Positions 1 to 6,549 are shown, counted from the stretch's first letter. The stretch: 7,288 bases of DNA from an uncultured Clostridia bacterium (GCA_937894515.1 CALCRH010000211.1:1-7288), one strand, 5' to 3'. Notes: generated by a model from the letters alone, not told the origin. Numbers and translations are program-made.

Positions 1-410
1 CATATCAAAAAGCACAGCTTTCGTTTAGGCATTATCTTACCTATTCTGAAGGTCAGCCAGAAGCTGATATTAAAGAAGTAAAGGAAAGACTCGAAACCTT
101 AGAGGATCCAGTAAGAATCGAAGCAGGCAGAAATCTTCTTATTGAAGGAAAATATGAAGAAGCTTTGAAGGTTTTAGAACCCTATGCTAGTAGTGATTTT
201 TCTAGGTGGTGGCCACTGCATTTTTACTTAGGTCTCGCATATAGGGCGCTTGGATATAAAGAAGAGGCCATTGAAGGCTTTTTAAAAGTGCTTAGTTTAA
301 ACCCGTCGAATTACGATGCGATGATAGCTTTATCAGAATTATATGATGAAGCGGGAGATGAGGAAAAAGCTGATAAGTATAGAAAAAAAGCTAAATTGGT
401 GATTCAGTAA
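1..410 (+). CDS. TPR-repeat protein, C-terminal part (5' end outside window)
   Basis: The reading frame is open from the left edge (first full codon at base 3) to the TAA at 408-410, giving the last 135 residues of a longer protein. A TTG at 165 lies in the same frame but is not a start, because coding continues upstream without a break and no RBS precedes it. Visible residues 37-62 look like part of a TPR (GKYEEALKVLEP). Residues 70-103 form a near-canonical 34-residue TPR (YLGLAYRALGYKEEAIEGF, ending LNP), and residues 104-135 form a final helical pair rich in Lys/Glu. TPRs are protein-protein interaction scaffolds. What the missing N-terminal part does, and so the function, cannot be told. 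No signal peptide or membrane segment is visible in this part. The gene is closed by its own terminator, so it is probably not cotranscribed with the genes that follow. Confidence 0.85.
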   Translation, partial: YQKAQLSFRHYLTYSEGQPEADIKEVKERLETLEDPVRIEAGRNLLIEGKYEEALKVLEPYASSDFSRWWPLHFYLGLAYRALGYKEEAIEGFLKVLSLNPSNYDAMIALSELYDEAGDEEKADKYRKKAKLVIQ

Positions 411-416
411 AACGGC

Positions 417-449
417 AAAACCAGTGAGATAAACCCTCACTGGTTTTTT
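417..449 (+). terminator. Rho-independent terminator of the TPR gene
   Basis: A perfect 12-bp stem (AAAACCAGTGAG at 417-428 with CTCACTGGTTTT at 436-447) encloses a 7-nt loop (429-435). The T-run covers 444-449. It begins 6 bases after the TPR stop codon. Confidence 0.93.
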
Positions 450-450
450 A

Positions 451-576
451 TATGATAGGAAATATCAGATACCAATAGGATACATTGGTTCCGTCATAGT
501 TTGTAATTCTGAATTGCAGCAGAATGATAATAAACAAAATAATGAATATGGGGGTTGCGAGAGAAGAGATTTTTGA
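451..576 (+). pseudogene. Probable 5' remnant of the next gene, in another frame
   Basis: In the frame starting at 451 the DNA stays open to a TGA at 574-576. It reads YDRKYQIPIGYIGSVIVCNS and then a polar Gln/Asn-rich stretch, which looks like a beta strand and a linker and not like random AT-rich DNA. Removing one base from the five-G run at 550-554 would join it in frame to the 524-1108 reading frame (…NEYG / VAREEIF…). There is no start codon or RBS. The frame extends back only into the terminator stem, so the true N-terminus is missing. This is inferred from how the peptide reads. A sequencing error in the G run or chance openness are the alternatives. Confidence 0.4.
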
Positions 577-1108
577 ATCGACTGTTTATTATGTGAATAA
601 AAAAATCCCTTTTGGCACAATGGAACCTTTTCCATTTGAATATTTCTTGAAAGACAAGGATTTTGAGGAACAAGCGGAATTTCGAATAATTATCGCTTCA
701 AAAAATGAAACATTTTATAAACAACTCCAACAGAACGAAAACAACATCAGTATCGGTGATATATCTTCTATTACATCTGTTCAAGATTATTACGGAACCG
801 ATTTGGAGTTTTCCATACAAGGCAATGAACTTTTATACAACTTAGCCACGCCAATTGAAACTTCGACAGATGATTTGAGCTTTAGCGAATTAGTGGTTGA
901 ATTATATCAAATACAACAAAATCAATTGCCGGGTGAGCCAAAAGGAAAGGATGAGCTTGATGCTCTTGCTAAGCCTATTATTGAACATCTAAAAATCAGA
1001 TATGGCGTTGAATACAGAGATGACTGGAGATTATATAACGTTCCATATAAAGAATATCTTACTTTGCCAGATATATATAAGGGGTTGTGCGAGACAATTG
1101 CCGAATGA
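524..1108 (+). CDS. Hypothetical protein (DUF2971-like?), probably the 3' part of a broken gene
   Basis: From the ATG at 524 the frame gives 194 residues. ATGs at 542 and 548 are also possible starts. None has a recognisable RBS, unlike the strong sites of hsdR and the 6557 gene, which suggests this is not a native start. Residues 40-58 (YFLKDKDFEEQAEFRIIIA) resemble the 'K..F..E.EFR' block near the C-terminus of DUF2971-type proteins. They are followed by an IGDISSI turn (77-83) like the 'iG.l.Di' of such families. This assignment is from memory of the pattern and is tentative. The C-terminal 75 residues are helical and unrecognised, with no membrane segment or signal peptide. The gene is AT-rich and ends 26 bases before the hsdR ATG on the same strand, so it could be cotranscribed with it. 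Its role is unknown. Confidence 0.6.
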   Translation: MIINKIMNMGVAREEIFESTVYYVNKKIPFGTMEPFPFEYFLKDKDFEEQAEFRIIIASKNETFYKQLQQNENNISIGDISSITSVQDYYGTDLEFSIQGNELLYNLATPIETSTDDLSFSELVVELYQIQQNQLPGEPKGKDELDALAKPIIEHLKIRYGVEYRDDWRLYNVPYKEYLTLPDIYKGLCETIAE

Positions 1109-1120
1109 TTTCACAGTTTA

Positions 1121-1127
1121 AGGAGGT
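1121..1127 (+). promoter_or_regulatory. Ribosome binding site fixing the hsdR start
   Basis: AGGAGGT lies 7 bases before the ATG at 1135. The reading frame is also open back to a GTG at 1087, inside the preceding gene, but that codon has no RBS. The ATG at 1135 is therefore the start, and the N-terminus MPFTEST fits HsdR proteins. Confidence 0.93.
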
Positions 1128-1134
1128 AAATATT

Positions 1135-4100
1135 ATGCCATTCACCGAATCTACATACGAGCAAGCGATCATTGAATTATTTTGCGGGCTGGGTTACACC
1201 CATCTCTACGCGCCGGATATGGAACGGTCGGATTATTCCGATCCGCTTCTGTCGTCGGTGCTTTTAGACGCGCTCGTTCGTATCAATCGGAAGCTTCCCG
1301 CCGAGGCGATCCGTGAAGCAATCGCAAAGATTCGCGGGCTGGACAGCGGCTCCCTCGTGCAGAAAAACCGCGTTTTCATGGGTTACCTGCAAAACGGGGT
1401 GGAAGTGCGCTATTTTGTGAACGGTGAAGAACGCTCCTCTTTGGTTTCTCTCATTGATTACGACCACCCGGACAACAACTCCTTCTACGTGGTCAATCAA
1501 TATACGTACATCGAAAATGGCAACAACCGCCGCCCGGATATCTTGTTCTATATCAACGGACTTCCGCTCGTCCTGATGGAACTGAAAAGCCCCTCCAAAG
1601 ACGAGGTCGGCGCGGAGAACGCCTACAATCAGATCCGCAACTATATGCAGGACATCCCCTCGATGTTCTACTACAACGCGATCTGCGTCATTAGCGACCT
1701 TTCGACGAACAAGGCGGGAACGATCACATCGGGGCTCGACCGCTTTATGGAATGGAAAACCAAGGACGGAAACTACGAAAACAACGCCTACGCGCAGTTT
1801 GACACCTTCTACGAGGGGATGTTCCAACGCGAACGCCTCCTTGACATCCTCAAAAACTTCATCTGCTTCTCCGGCGACAGTCAGAAGCCGGTCAAAATCC
1901 TTGCCGGGTATCATCAGTATTTCGCTGTTCGCAAAGCGGTAGAAAAAGCCATTACCGCAACCGCGACCGATGGAAAAGGCGGCGTTTTCTGGCATACGCA
2001 GGGCTCCGGCAAGTCGCTTTCGATGGTGTTCTACGCCCATCTGTTGCAGGAAGCGCTCAACAGCCCGACGATTGTCGTCATGACCGACCGCATCGACCTG
2101 GACGATCAACTCTATACGCAGTTTGCCAAGTGTGCGGAGTTCCTGCGTCAGACACCCGTGCAGGCGGAGAGCAAAGAGCACCTCAAAAAGCTGCTCGAAG
2201 GCAGAACGGCAAACGGCATCATTTTTACCACGATGTTTAAGTTCGAGCGCGGAGAAACTGCGCTTTCCGAGCGCAGAAATATTGTTGTGATGGCGGACGA
2301 AGCGCACCGCGGTCAGTACGGATTTGAAGAAAAAGTCGTACTTTCCGAGGATCAAAGCGAAGCGCACGTTGTTGTGGGCAACGCCCGTATCATCCGCGAA
2401 GCCCTGCCGAACGCGACCTTTATCGGCTTTACCGGCACGCCGGTTTCCATCAAAGACCGCAACACCCGCGAGGTGTTCGGCGATTACATTGATATTTACG
2501 ATATGACGCAAGCGGTGGAGGACGGCGCGACCCGCCCGGTCTATTACGAATCCCGCGTCATTCACCTCAAACTCAACGAAGAAACGCTCCGACTCATCGA
2601 CGCGACCTATGACGCGTTGGAGGAAGTTGCTGATCCCGCCGCCATCGAAAAGAGCAAAAAGATGCTCGGGCAGATGGAAAGCGTGCTCGGCGCGGATTCG
2701 ACCATCGAATCGCTGTGCACCGATATTATCGAACACTATGAGCAGAACCGCGCGAATCTCTTGACGGGAAAAGCCATGATCGTGGCGTACTCCCGTCCGA
2801 TCGCGATGAAGATCTACCGCAAAATTCTTGAAATGCGCCCGACTTGGAATGAAAAAGTCGGCGTGGTGATGACGAGCGGAAACAACGATCCCGAGGACTG
2901 GAAAGAGATCATCGGCACGAAGGGACACAAGGAAGAACTTGCCCGCAAATTCAAGGACAACGACGACCCGATGAAAATCGCTATTGTTGTGGATATGTGG
3001 CTGACAGGATTCGATGTTCCTTCCCTTGCAACAATGTATGTATATAAGCCCATGCACGGATACAATCTTATGCAAGCAGTCGCCCGTGTCAACCGCGTTT
3101 TCAAGGACAAAGAGGGTGGACTGATCGTGGACTACGTGGGTATCGCTTCCGCGCTCAAAGAAGCTATGAAGGAATATTCCGCACGCGACCGTCAAAAATA
3201 CGGAGACATGGATATTTCCAAGACCGCTTACCCGAAATTCAAGGAGAAATTGCAGGTCTGCCGCGACTTATTTCACGGTTTCGATTTCAGGGGATTTGCG
3301 ACCGGTACACCGCTTGAAATGGCAAAGCTGATCTCCGGCGGTGTCAACTTCGTGTTGGATGCCAAAGTACCGACAAGAAAAGAACTGTTCGAACGCGAGT
3401 CTCTATTGCTTCATCAAGCTCAATCGCTTTGTTCCAGCATGACGACCGATGCAGAACGTCACGATGCTGCGTATTTTGAAGCTGTACGCTCCACGATGAC
3501 GAAATTGACAACAGGAGGAAACGGTGGAAAGCCGATGTCTCTCCGCGAGATCAACACACAAATCAACGAACTGCTGAAAGCCGGCATTCAAAGCGAAGGT
3601 GTCATCAATCTGTTTGACAGTCAAGATGTCGGTGAGCATTTTTCGCTCTTTGAACCGAGCGTGCTTGAAGAGATCGCCAAGATGAAAGAAAAAAACATCG
3701 TGGTGGAGATCCTACGAAAACTGATGGCAGAGCAACTTTCCATTTACAAGCGCACAAATGTCGTGCAGGCAACCGTCTTTTCGGAGAAAATCACGCTTCT
3801 GATGAACACCTATTATAACGGACTGATTACGAACGAAGAAGTCATCAAAGAACTTCTGAAAGCCGCAGAAGAAATCCGAAACCTACGCGACGAGGGTAAC
3901 AAACTCGGTCTTTCCGATGAAGAACTTGCGTTTTACGACGCACTTACTAAACCGGAAGCGATAAAAGATTTTTACAACAATGATGATCTCGTAGCTATGA
4001 CGCGTGAGTTGACCGAAATGCTCCGCAAAAGCCGTACGATCGACTGGCAGAAGAAAGAAACCGCCCGCGCAGGCATGCGAAAAATGGTCAAACGGCTTCT

Positions 4101-4194
4101 GAAAAAGTATAAATACCCGCCCGAAAAATATGAAGATGCAATCGAAACCGTCATCAGCCAGTGCGAACTTTGGACTGATAATATGGAAGTATAA
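1135..4194 (+). CDS. hsdR: Type I restriction endonuclease subunit R (HsdR)
   Basis: This 1019-residue protein is the cutting and DNA-translocating subunit of a type I restriction-modification enzyme. It works in the cytoplasm in a complex with HsdM and HsdS. The N-terminal PD-(D/E)xK nuclease shows D135 (PDILF) and E149-x-K151 (MELKS), with a QxxxY motif at Q166/Y170. The SF2 helicase core has Walker A TQGSGKS (288-294), Walker B DEAH (388-391), motif III FTGTP (432-436), a TGFDVPSL block (624-631) and motif VI QAVARVNR (647-654). A long helical C-terminal region, expected to bind HsdM/HsdS, follows. Length and the D-14-E-2-K spacing fit EcoR124I-type (IC-like) HsdR. Every catalytic residue checked is present, so it looks functional. 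Oddities: no hsdM or hsdS lies in the window, and GC is about 50-60% in sampled parts of the first two thirds but near 37-45% in much of the 3' third, against roughly a third in the SEFIR gene. Transfer and internal recombination are inferred. Confidence 0.96.
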   Translation: MPFTESTYEQAIIELFCGLGYTHLYAPDMERSDYSDPLLSSVLLDALVRINRKLPAEAIREAIAKIRGLDSGSLVQKNRVFMGYLQNGVEVRYFVNGEERSSLVSLIDYDHPDNNSFYVVNQYTYIENGNNRRPDILFYINGLPLVLMELKSPSKDEVGAENAYNQIRNYMQDIPSMFYYNAICVISDLSTNKAGTITSGLDRFMEWKTKDGNYENNAYAQFDTFYEGMFQRERLLDILKNFICFSGDSQKPVKILAGYHQYFAVRKAVEKAITATATDGKGGVFWHTQGSGKSLSMVFYAHLLQEALNSPTIVVMTDRIDLDDQLYTQFAKCAEFLRQTPVQAESKEHLKKLLEGRTANGIIFTTMFKFERGETALSERRNIVVMADEAHRGQYGFEEKVVLSEDQSEAHVVVGNARIIREALPNATFIGFTGTPVSIKDRNTREVFGDYIDIYDMTQAVEDGATRPVYYESRVIHLKLNEETLRLIDATYDALEEVADPAAIEKSKKMLGQMESVLGADSTIESLCTDIIEHYEQNRANLLTGKAMIVAYSRPIAMKIYRKILEMRPTWNEKVGVVMTSGNNDPEDWKEIIGTKGHKEELARKFKDNDDPMKIAIVVDMWLTGFDVPSLATMYVYKPMHGYNLMQAVARVNRVFKDKEGGLIVDYVGIASALKEAMKEYSARDRQKYGDMDISKTAYPKFKEKLQVCRDLFHGFDFRGFATGTPLEMAKLISGGVNFVLDAKVPTRKELFERESLLLHQAQSLCSSMTTDAERHDAAYFEAVRSTMTKLTTGGNGGKPMSLREINTQINELLKAGIQSEGVINLFDSQDVGEHFSLFEPSVLEEIAKMKEKNIVVEILRKLMAEQLSIYKRTNVVQATVFSEKITLLMNTYYNGLITNEEVIKELLKAAEEIRNLRDEGNKLGLSDEELAFYDALTKPEAIKDFYNNDDLVAMTRELTEMLRKSRTIDWQKKETARAGMRKMVKRLLKKYKYPPEKYEDAIETVISQCELWTDNMEV

Positions 4195-4410
4195 GTAACT
4201 GGATTCAGGATCGCCACAGAACGTGAAACATTTATGAAAAAGAATCGCAAAAAACAACTTCAACTCATAAAACGATTTTCATTATTGACGTGTTGCGATT
4301 TCGTTTATGTCAGCAGTAATGGCGAAAAGACATAATGATCTAAGACAGCAGAACAAATTTCGAAAAAACGATGAAAAAAATTGAAGTGTATGCGAAAACC
4401 AAACCATTTT

Positions 4411-4416
4411 GGGGGA
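4411..4416 (+). promoter_or_regulatory. Likely ribosome binding site of the SEFIR gene
   Basis: GGGGGA ends 4 bases before the ATG at 4421. It is weaker than the hsdR site. The frame is open to a TTG at 4409, but that TTG overlaps the G-rich site itself, so the ATG is preferred. The 226-base gap after hsdR has no clear terminator and no convincing promoter (a TTGACG at 4285-4290 lacks a good -10 partner). Confidence 0.6.
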
Positions 4417-4420
4417 TGTA

Positions 4421-5884
4421 ATGAAAGCTAAAATTGAGAATCCGAAAGTTTTTATTTCGTATGCGTGGGCATCAAAAGAATATGAGAATAAAGTGATAGC
4501 ATTCGTTTCTTCACTTATTGATGTTGGTATTGATGTAATATTCGACAAATTTAATTTGACTGAAGGTAATGATACACATGCTTTTATGGAACAAAGCGTG
4601 AACGATCCAACCGTAACAAATGTTCTCCTTTTACTTGATCCCGTTTATGCCGAGAAAGCAAATGATCATAAAGGTGGAGTAGGAACTGAAACTCAGATCA
4701 TTTCACCTCAGGTGTATAACGAGGTCAATCAAGAAAAGTTTATTCCTGTAATTTTTGAAAGAGATGAAAATGGAAATGTTTGTAAACCGACTTATTTAGT
4801 AACACGTTTTCATATTGATTTATCTGTTGCCGAAAAATATGATGAAGAATATAAAAAATTGGTGCGGCGTCTTTACGGAATTGAAACCTACGAAAAACCA
4901 CCGCTTGGCAAGAAACCTGCTTGGGTAGAGTCCCCTGAAAAAGTTGAAATAAAAAACATAGTATCTTATGATGTTTTGAAAGGTAATGTTACTGATGCAG
5001 CGAAAAAAGAAAAGTACGCTTCTTTACTACACGAAATTGAAGAAAACATTATTTCCTTCATCCAAAAAATGCCCACTGAAATAAACAATCAGGAATATGT
5101 CAATTTTTATTCCGAAACAAACTCCATCAGAGACAATTACTTAATGTTGCTCAAGTATTACATTTATGTCGATAAAAGTGATGTGTTGATATCTGCATTT
5201 TTAGAAAATTTGTTTAATCGTTTTGACGCACAATATATGTATGACATTAAATTTTCAACTAATCAAATTAATTTAGCAAAAATCCTGATACATGAACTGT
5301 TTATTTGTACAATTGCTTATCTTTTGAAAAAGCAGGATTATAAAGCGTCAGGCAATATCCTGAAAAGAACATACTTCAAAAAAGGCAGGAATGAACCGGA
5401 GACATTCTGTATTTTCCGAACTCGAACTGAAGGTAACTATTTTGATGACGCTATTCGCGAAATAGACAATAAAAACTACCATTCCGGTGTTGCAAATTTT
5501 TGGATAAAGAATATTAATACAGACATTTTCACAAAAGATGATTTTGTTTTTGCCGATTTGATATGCTTTAATTTTTCTGTTTTCGGAAATGTAATGTCAA
5601 ACGAGTGGTATTGGTTTCCAATTACTTATGTTTATGACAATCAATATACCAGTGTGCTTGGATCATTTGGAAAACATTTAATTTCAAAAGAATTTTTTGT
5701 TACGGTTCTTCCTTTGTTTGGATTCGAGAAAGCAGAAGACTTTATTATTCATTACAAAGAAATTGAAGATTCATTGAAAAATGGAAGAACAACATTAAGG
5801 GAATATAGGTTTCATGGTTGCTATAATCCTGCGCCTTTGTTATGTGATACAGTCAAATCGGATCAAATTGCAACTTTGAACTGA
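4421..5884 (+). CDS. SEFIR/TIR-like domain protein, candidate defence effector
   Basis: This is a 487-residue protein. Residues 9-125 match the SEFIR type of TIR-like fold: KVFISYAW (9-16) as first strand and box 1, GIDVIFDKFNL (36-46), a D-x-x-x-FME helix (51-57), then VLLLLDPVYAEKA (68-80) and the signature GGVGTET (85-91). E90 sits where TIR NADases carry the catalytic glutamate, judged by motif order only. Residues 105-112 (EKFIPVIF) form the next strand. In bacteria TIR and related domains often degrade NAD+ or make signalling nucleotides in anti-phage systems, or mediate partner binding. Which applies here is unknown. The remaining 360 residues are helical to mixed, end in an aromatic-rich part (NEWYWFP 394-400) and match nothing I recognise. 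They may sense the trigger or oligomerise. No membrane segment is obvious. The gene is far more AT-rich than hsdR and lies 226 bases downstream, so joint transcription is possible but unproven. Confidence 0.82.
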   Translation: MKAKIENPKVFISYAWASKEYENKVIAFVSSLIDVGIDVIFDKFNLTEGNDTHAFMEQSVNDPTVTNVLLLLDPVYAEKANDHKGGVGTETQIISPQVYNEVNQEKFIPVIFERDENGNVCKPTYLVTRFHIDLSVAEKYDEEYKKLVRRLYGIETYEKPPLGKKPAWVESPEKVEIKNIVSYDVLKGNVTDAAKKEKYASLLHEIEENIISFIQKMPTEINNQEYVNFYSETNSIRDNYLMLLKYYIYVDKSDVLISAFLENLFNRFDAQYMYDIKFSTNQINLAKILIHELFICTIAYLLKKQDYKASGNILKRTYFKKGRNEPETFCIFRTRTEGNYFDDAIREIDNKNYHSGVANFWIKNINTDIFTKDDFVFADLICFNFSVFGNVMSNEWYWFPITYVYDNQYTSVLGSFGKHLISKEFFVTVLPLFGFEKAEDFIIHYKEIEDSLKNGRTTLREYRFHGCYNPAPLLCDTVKSDQIATLN

Positions 5885-5925
5885 CATTACACAATCATCA
5901 ATAGTAATTGACTACACACACAATC

Positions 5926-5952
5926 TGGTCTGGGTCAAAATGACCCAGACCA
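5926..5952. repeat. 27-nt palindrome, copy 1 (also a possible terminator)
   Basis: Arm TGGTCTGGGTCA (5926-5937), loop AAA, arm TGACCCAGACCA (5941-5952): a perfect 12-bp stem. It starts 41 bases after the SEFIR stop and is followed by CTTTTGGTTTTC. It may therefore end that transcript, although the T-run is broken. It serves as the reference copy for the family. Confidence 0.92.
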
Positions 5953-5983
5953 CTTTTGGTTTTCATTGCCATACAACAATAAT

Positions 5984-6007
5984 GCGTAACAGTGTAACGG
6001 CGTAACA
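5984..6007. repeat. Three tandem 8-bp repeats around GTAAC
   Basis: GCGTAACA, GTGTAACG and GCGTAACA follow each other without a gap, so GTAAC recurs at 5986, 5994 and 6002 with an exact 8-bp period. It could be a small protein-binding array or replication slippage. With three copies no function can be assigned. Confidence 0.7.
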
Positions 6008-6045
6008 TTTTGCGATTTGTGGATTCATCTATTGTCTCTTCAATG

Positions 6046-6072
6046 TGGTTTGGTTCAAAATGAACCAGACCA
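6046..6072. repeat. 27-nt palindrome, copy 2
   Basis: Arm TGGTTTGGTTCA, loop AAA, arm TGAACCAGACCA. The 12-bp stem has one G-T wobble (6050 with 6068). Arm position 9 differs from copy 1 and the opposite arm changes to match (G-C becomes T-A). One extra G-C pair extends the stem at 6045/6073. Confidence 0.88.
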
Positions 6073-6088
6073 CTTCAGCAAAGTAAAG

Positions 6089-6115
6089 TGGGGTTGGTCA
6101 AAATGGCCCACCCTA
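6089..6115. repeat. 27-nt palindrome, copy 3 (degenerate)
   Basis: Arm TGGGGTTGGTCA, loop AAA, arm TGGCCCACCCTA. Nine Watson-Crick pairs, two G-T wobbles and one mismatch (T6095 with C6109). Its centre lies 43 bp after that of copy 2. Confidence 0.75.
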
Positions 6116-6228
6116 AAATCCGAGACGAAAGACGAAAACATTCAAAGAAATTCTGCCTCAACATCAAACTATCGCCGTTCTCTCCGACTACCACTTGATA
6201 TGAAAAAACGTCGCTGTCGAATCAAAAG

Positions 6229-6255
6229 TAGGATGGGTCACTTTGACCCATCCTA
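6229..6255. repeat. 27-nt palindrome, copy 4
   Basis: Arm TAGGATGGGTCA, loop CTT, arm TGACCCATCCTA: a perfect 12-bp stem. Compared with copy 1, arm positions 2, 4 and 5 all differ and all three are compensated in the opposite arm. Selection, or a copying mechanism, therefore seems to preserve pairing more than sequence. Confidence 0.9.
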
Positions 6256-6271
6256 TAAAACCGAAGAAATG

Positions 6272-6298
6272 TGGTCTGGGCGAAAACCACCCAGACCA
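6272..6298. repeat. 27-nt palindrome, copy 5
   Basis: The outer nine pairs TGGTCTGGG (6272-6280) / CCCAGACCA (6290-6298) are identical to copy 1. The inner three positions (CGA / CCA) are largely unpaired, leaving a 9-nt centre in the same 27-nt frame. Its centre is 43 bp after that of copy 4, the same step as between copies 2 and 3. Confidence 0.85.
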
Positions 6299-6327
6299 AA
6301 AACGGCGTCTCAAAGCGAAAAATCATC

Positions 6328-6356
6328 ATAATATCGGTAGCGGCTACCGATATTAT
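6328..6356. promoter_or_regulatory. Operator-like palindrome upstream of the -35 box
   Basis: Fourteen-base arms (6328-6341 and 6343-6356) are perfect reverse complements around G6342. The core is GGTAGCGGCTACC, nearly identical to the second site at 6393-6405, and the two centres are 57 bp apart. A dimeric repressor (TetR-like is one option) is the natural reader, but none is encoded here. With TTTT following, transcription from the left could also form a terminator hairpin (12-bp stem, GCGGC loop). Confidence 0.8.
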
Positions 6357-6361
6357 TTTTC

Positions 6362-6389
6362 TTGACAAATCCCCCTTATGTGATACAAT
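6362..6389 (+). promoter_or_regulatory. Strong sigma-70/sigma-A-type promoter
   Basis: TTGACA (6362-6367), a 16-base spacer and TACAAT (6384-6389), with TG at 6381-6382 making an extended -10. Transcription should start near 6396, inside the second operator, and run toward the gene at 6557. That leaves a leader of about 160 bases. Confidence 0.88.
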
Positions 6390-6411
6390 AATGGTAGCGG
6401 ATACCATTATT
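6387..6411. promoter_or_regulatory. Operator-like palindrome over the -10 box and start point
   Basis: Ten-base arms AATAATGGTA (6387-6396) and TACCATTATT (6402-6411) flank GCGGA. The core GGTAGCGGATACC differs from the upstream site by one base. A protein bound here would block RNA polymerase, so the pair suggests a repressed, inducible promoter. Confidence 0.82.
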
Positions 6412-6416
6412 ATAAA

Positions 6417-6536
6417 TATCTTCCCGATTTAACCGAAGCAACCGTCCGCAAGGTGATTGATAAACTTGGCATGAAAGTACGGAAGCAAGCTGTTGTGGAA
6501 CTTGTGATGGGGAGATATGAATTAATAAAAAAATAA
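6417..6536 (+). pseudogene. Start-less gene fragment directly downstream of the promoter
   Basis: In frame from about 6417 to the TAA at 6534-6536 the DNA reads YLPDLTEATVRKVIDKLGMK and then another 20 residues ending MGRYELIKK. This looks like a real protein tail with an HTH-like helix pair, but I cannot name the family. It has no ATG until 6471, no RBS, and joins the operator within about 10 bases. It therefore looks like the 3' end of a gene whose front was deleted or replaced. Translation from the ATG at 6471 would give only 21 residues. Chance openness cannot be excluded over so short a length. Confidence 0.45.
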
Positions 6537-6543
6537 TTTGTTC

Positions 6544-6549
6544 AGAGGA
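6544..6549 (+). promoter_or_regulatory. Ribosome binding site of the 180-aa gene
   Basis: AGAGGA lies 7 bases before the ATG at 6557, supporting that start. It begins 7 bases after the stop of the upstream fragment. Confidence 0.75.

Noticed and set aside
471..489. Small inverted repeat ACCAAT…ATTGGT
   Set aside because: Only 6-bp arms with a 7-base gap; expected by chance in AT-rich DNA, and no promoter is beside it.
1087..1134. Upstream GTG start for hsdR
   Set aside because: It lies inside the preceding gene with no RBS. The ATG at 1135 has AGGAGGT at ideal spacing.
1264..3195. Very long open frame on the - strand (643 codons) opposite hsdR
   Set aside because: It is antisense to a gene with clear HsdR motifs. 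Its His/Val/Phe-rich product has no domain pattern and its openness follows from the GC-rich codon use of hsdR.
4234..4333. 33-codon frame (MKKNRKKQ…) between hsdR and the SEFIR gene
   Set aside because: It has no RBS, a Lys-rich AT-driven start and no recognisable similarity.
5926..6298. CRISPR array
   Set aside because: The 27-nt units are palindromic but diverge strongly. Intervals are 16, 93, 16 and 113 bases, not uniform spacers, and no cas gene is visible.
6017..6331. 104-codon + strand frame (TTG start) through the hairpin stretch
   Set aside because: There is no RBS and no domain. The hairpins fall in different codon phases (43-bp steps), so the repeat is not a protein repeat. The composition is basic and low in order.
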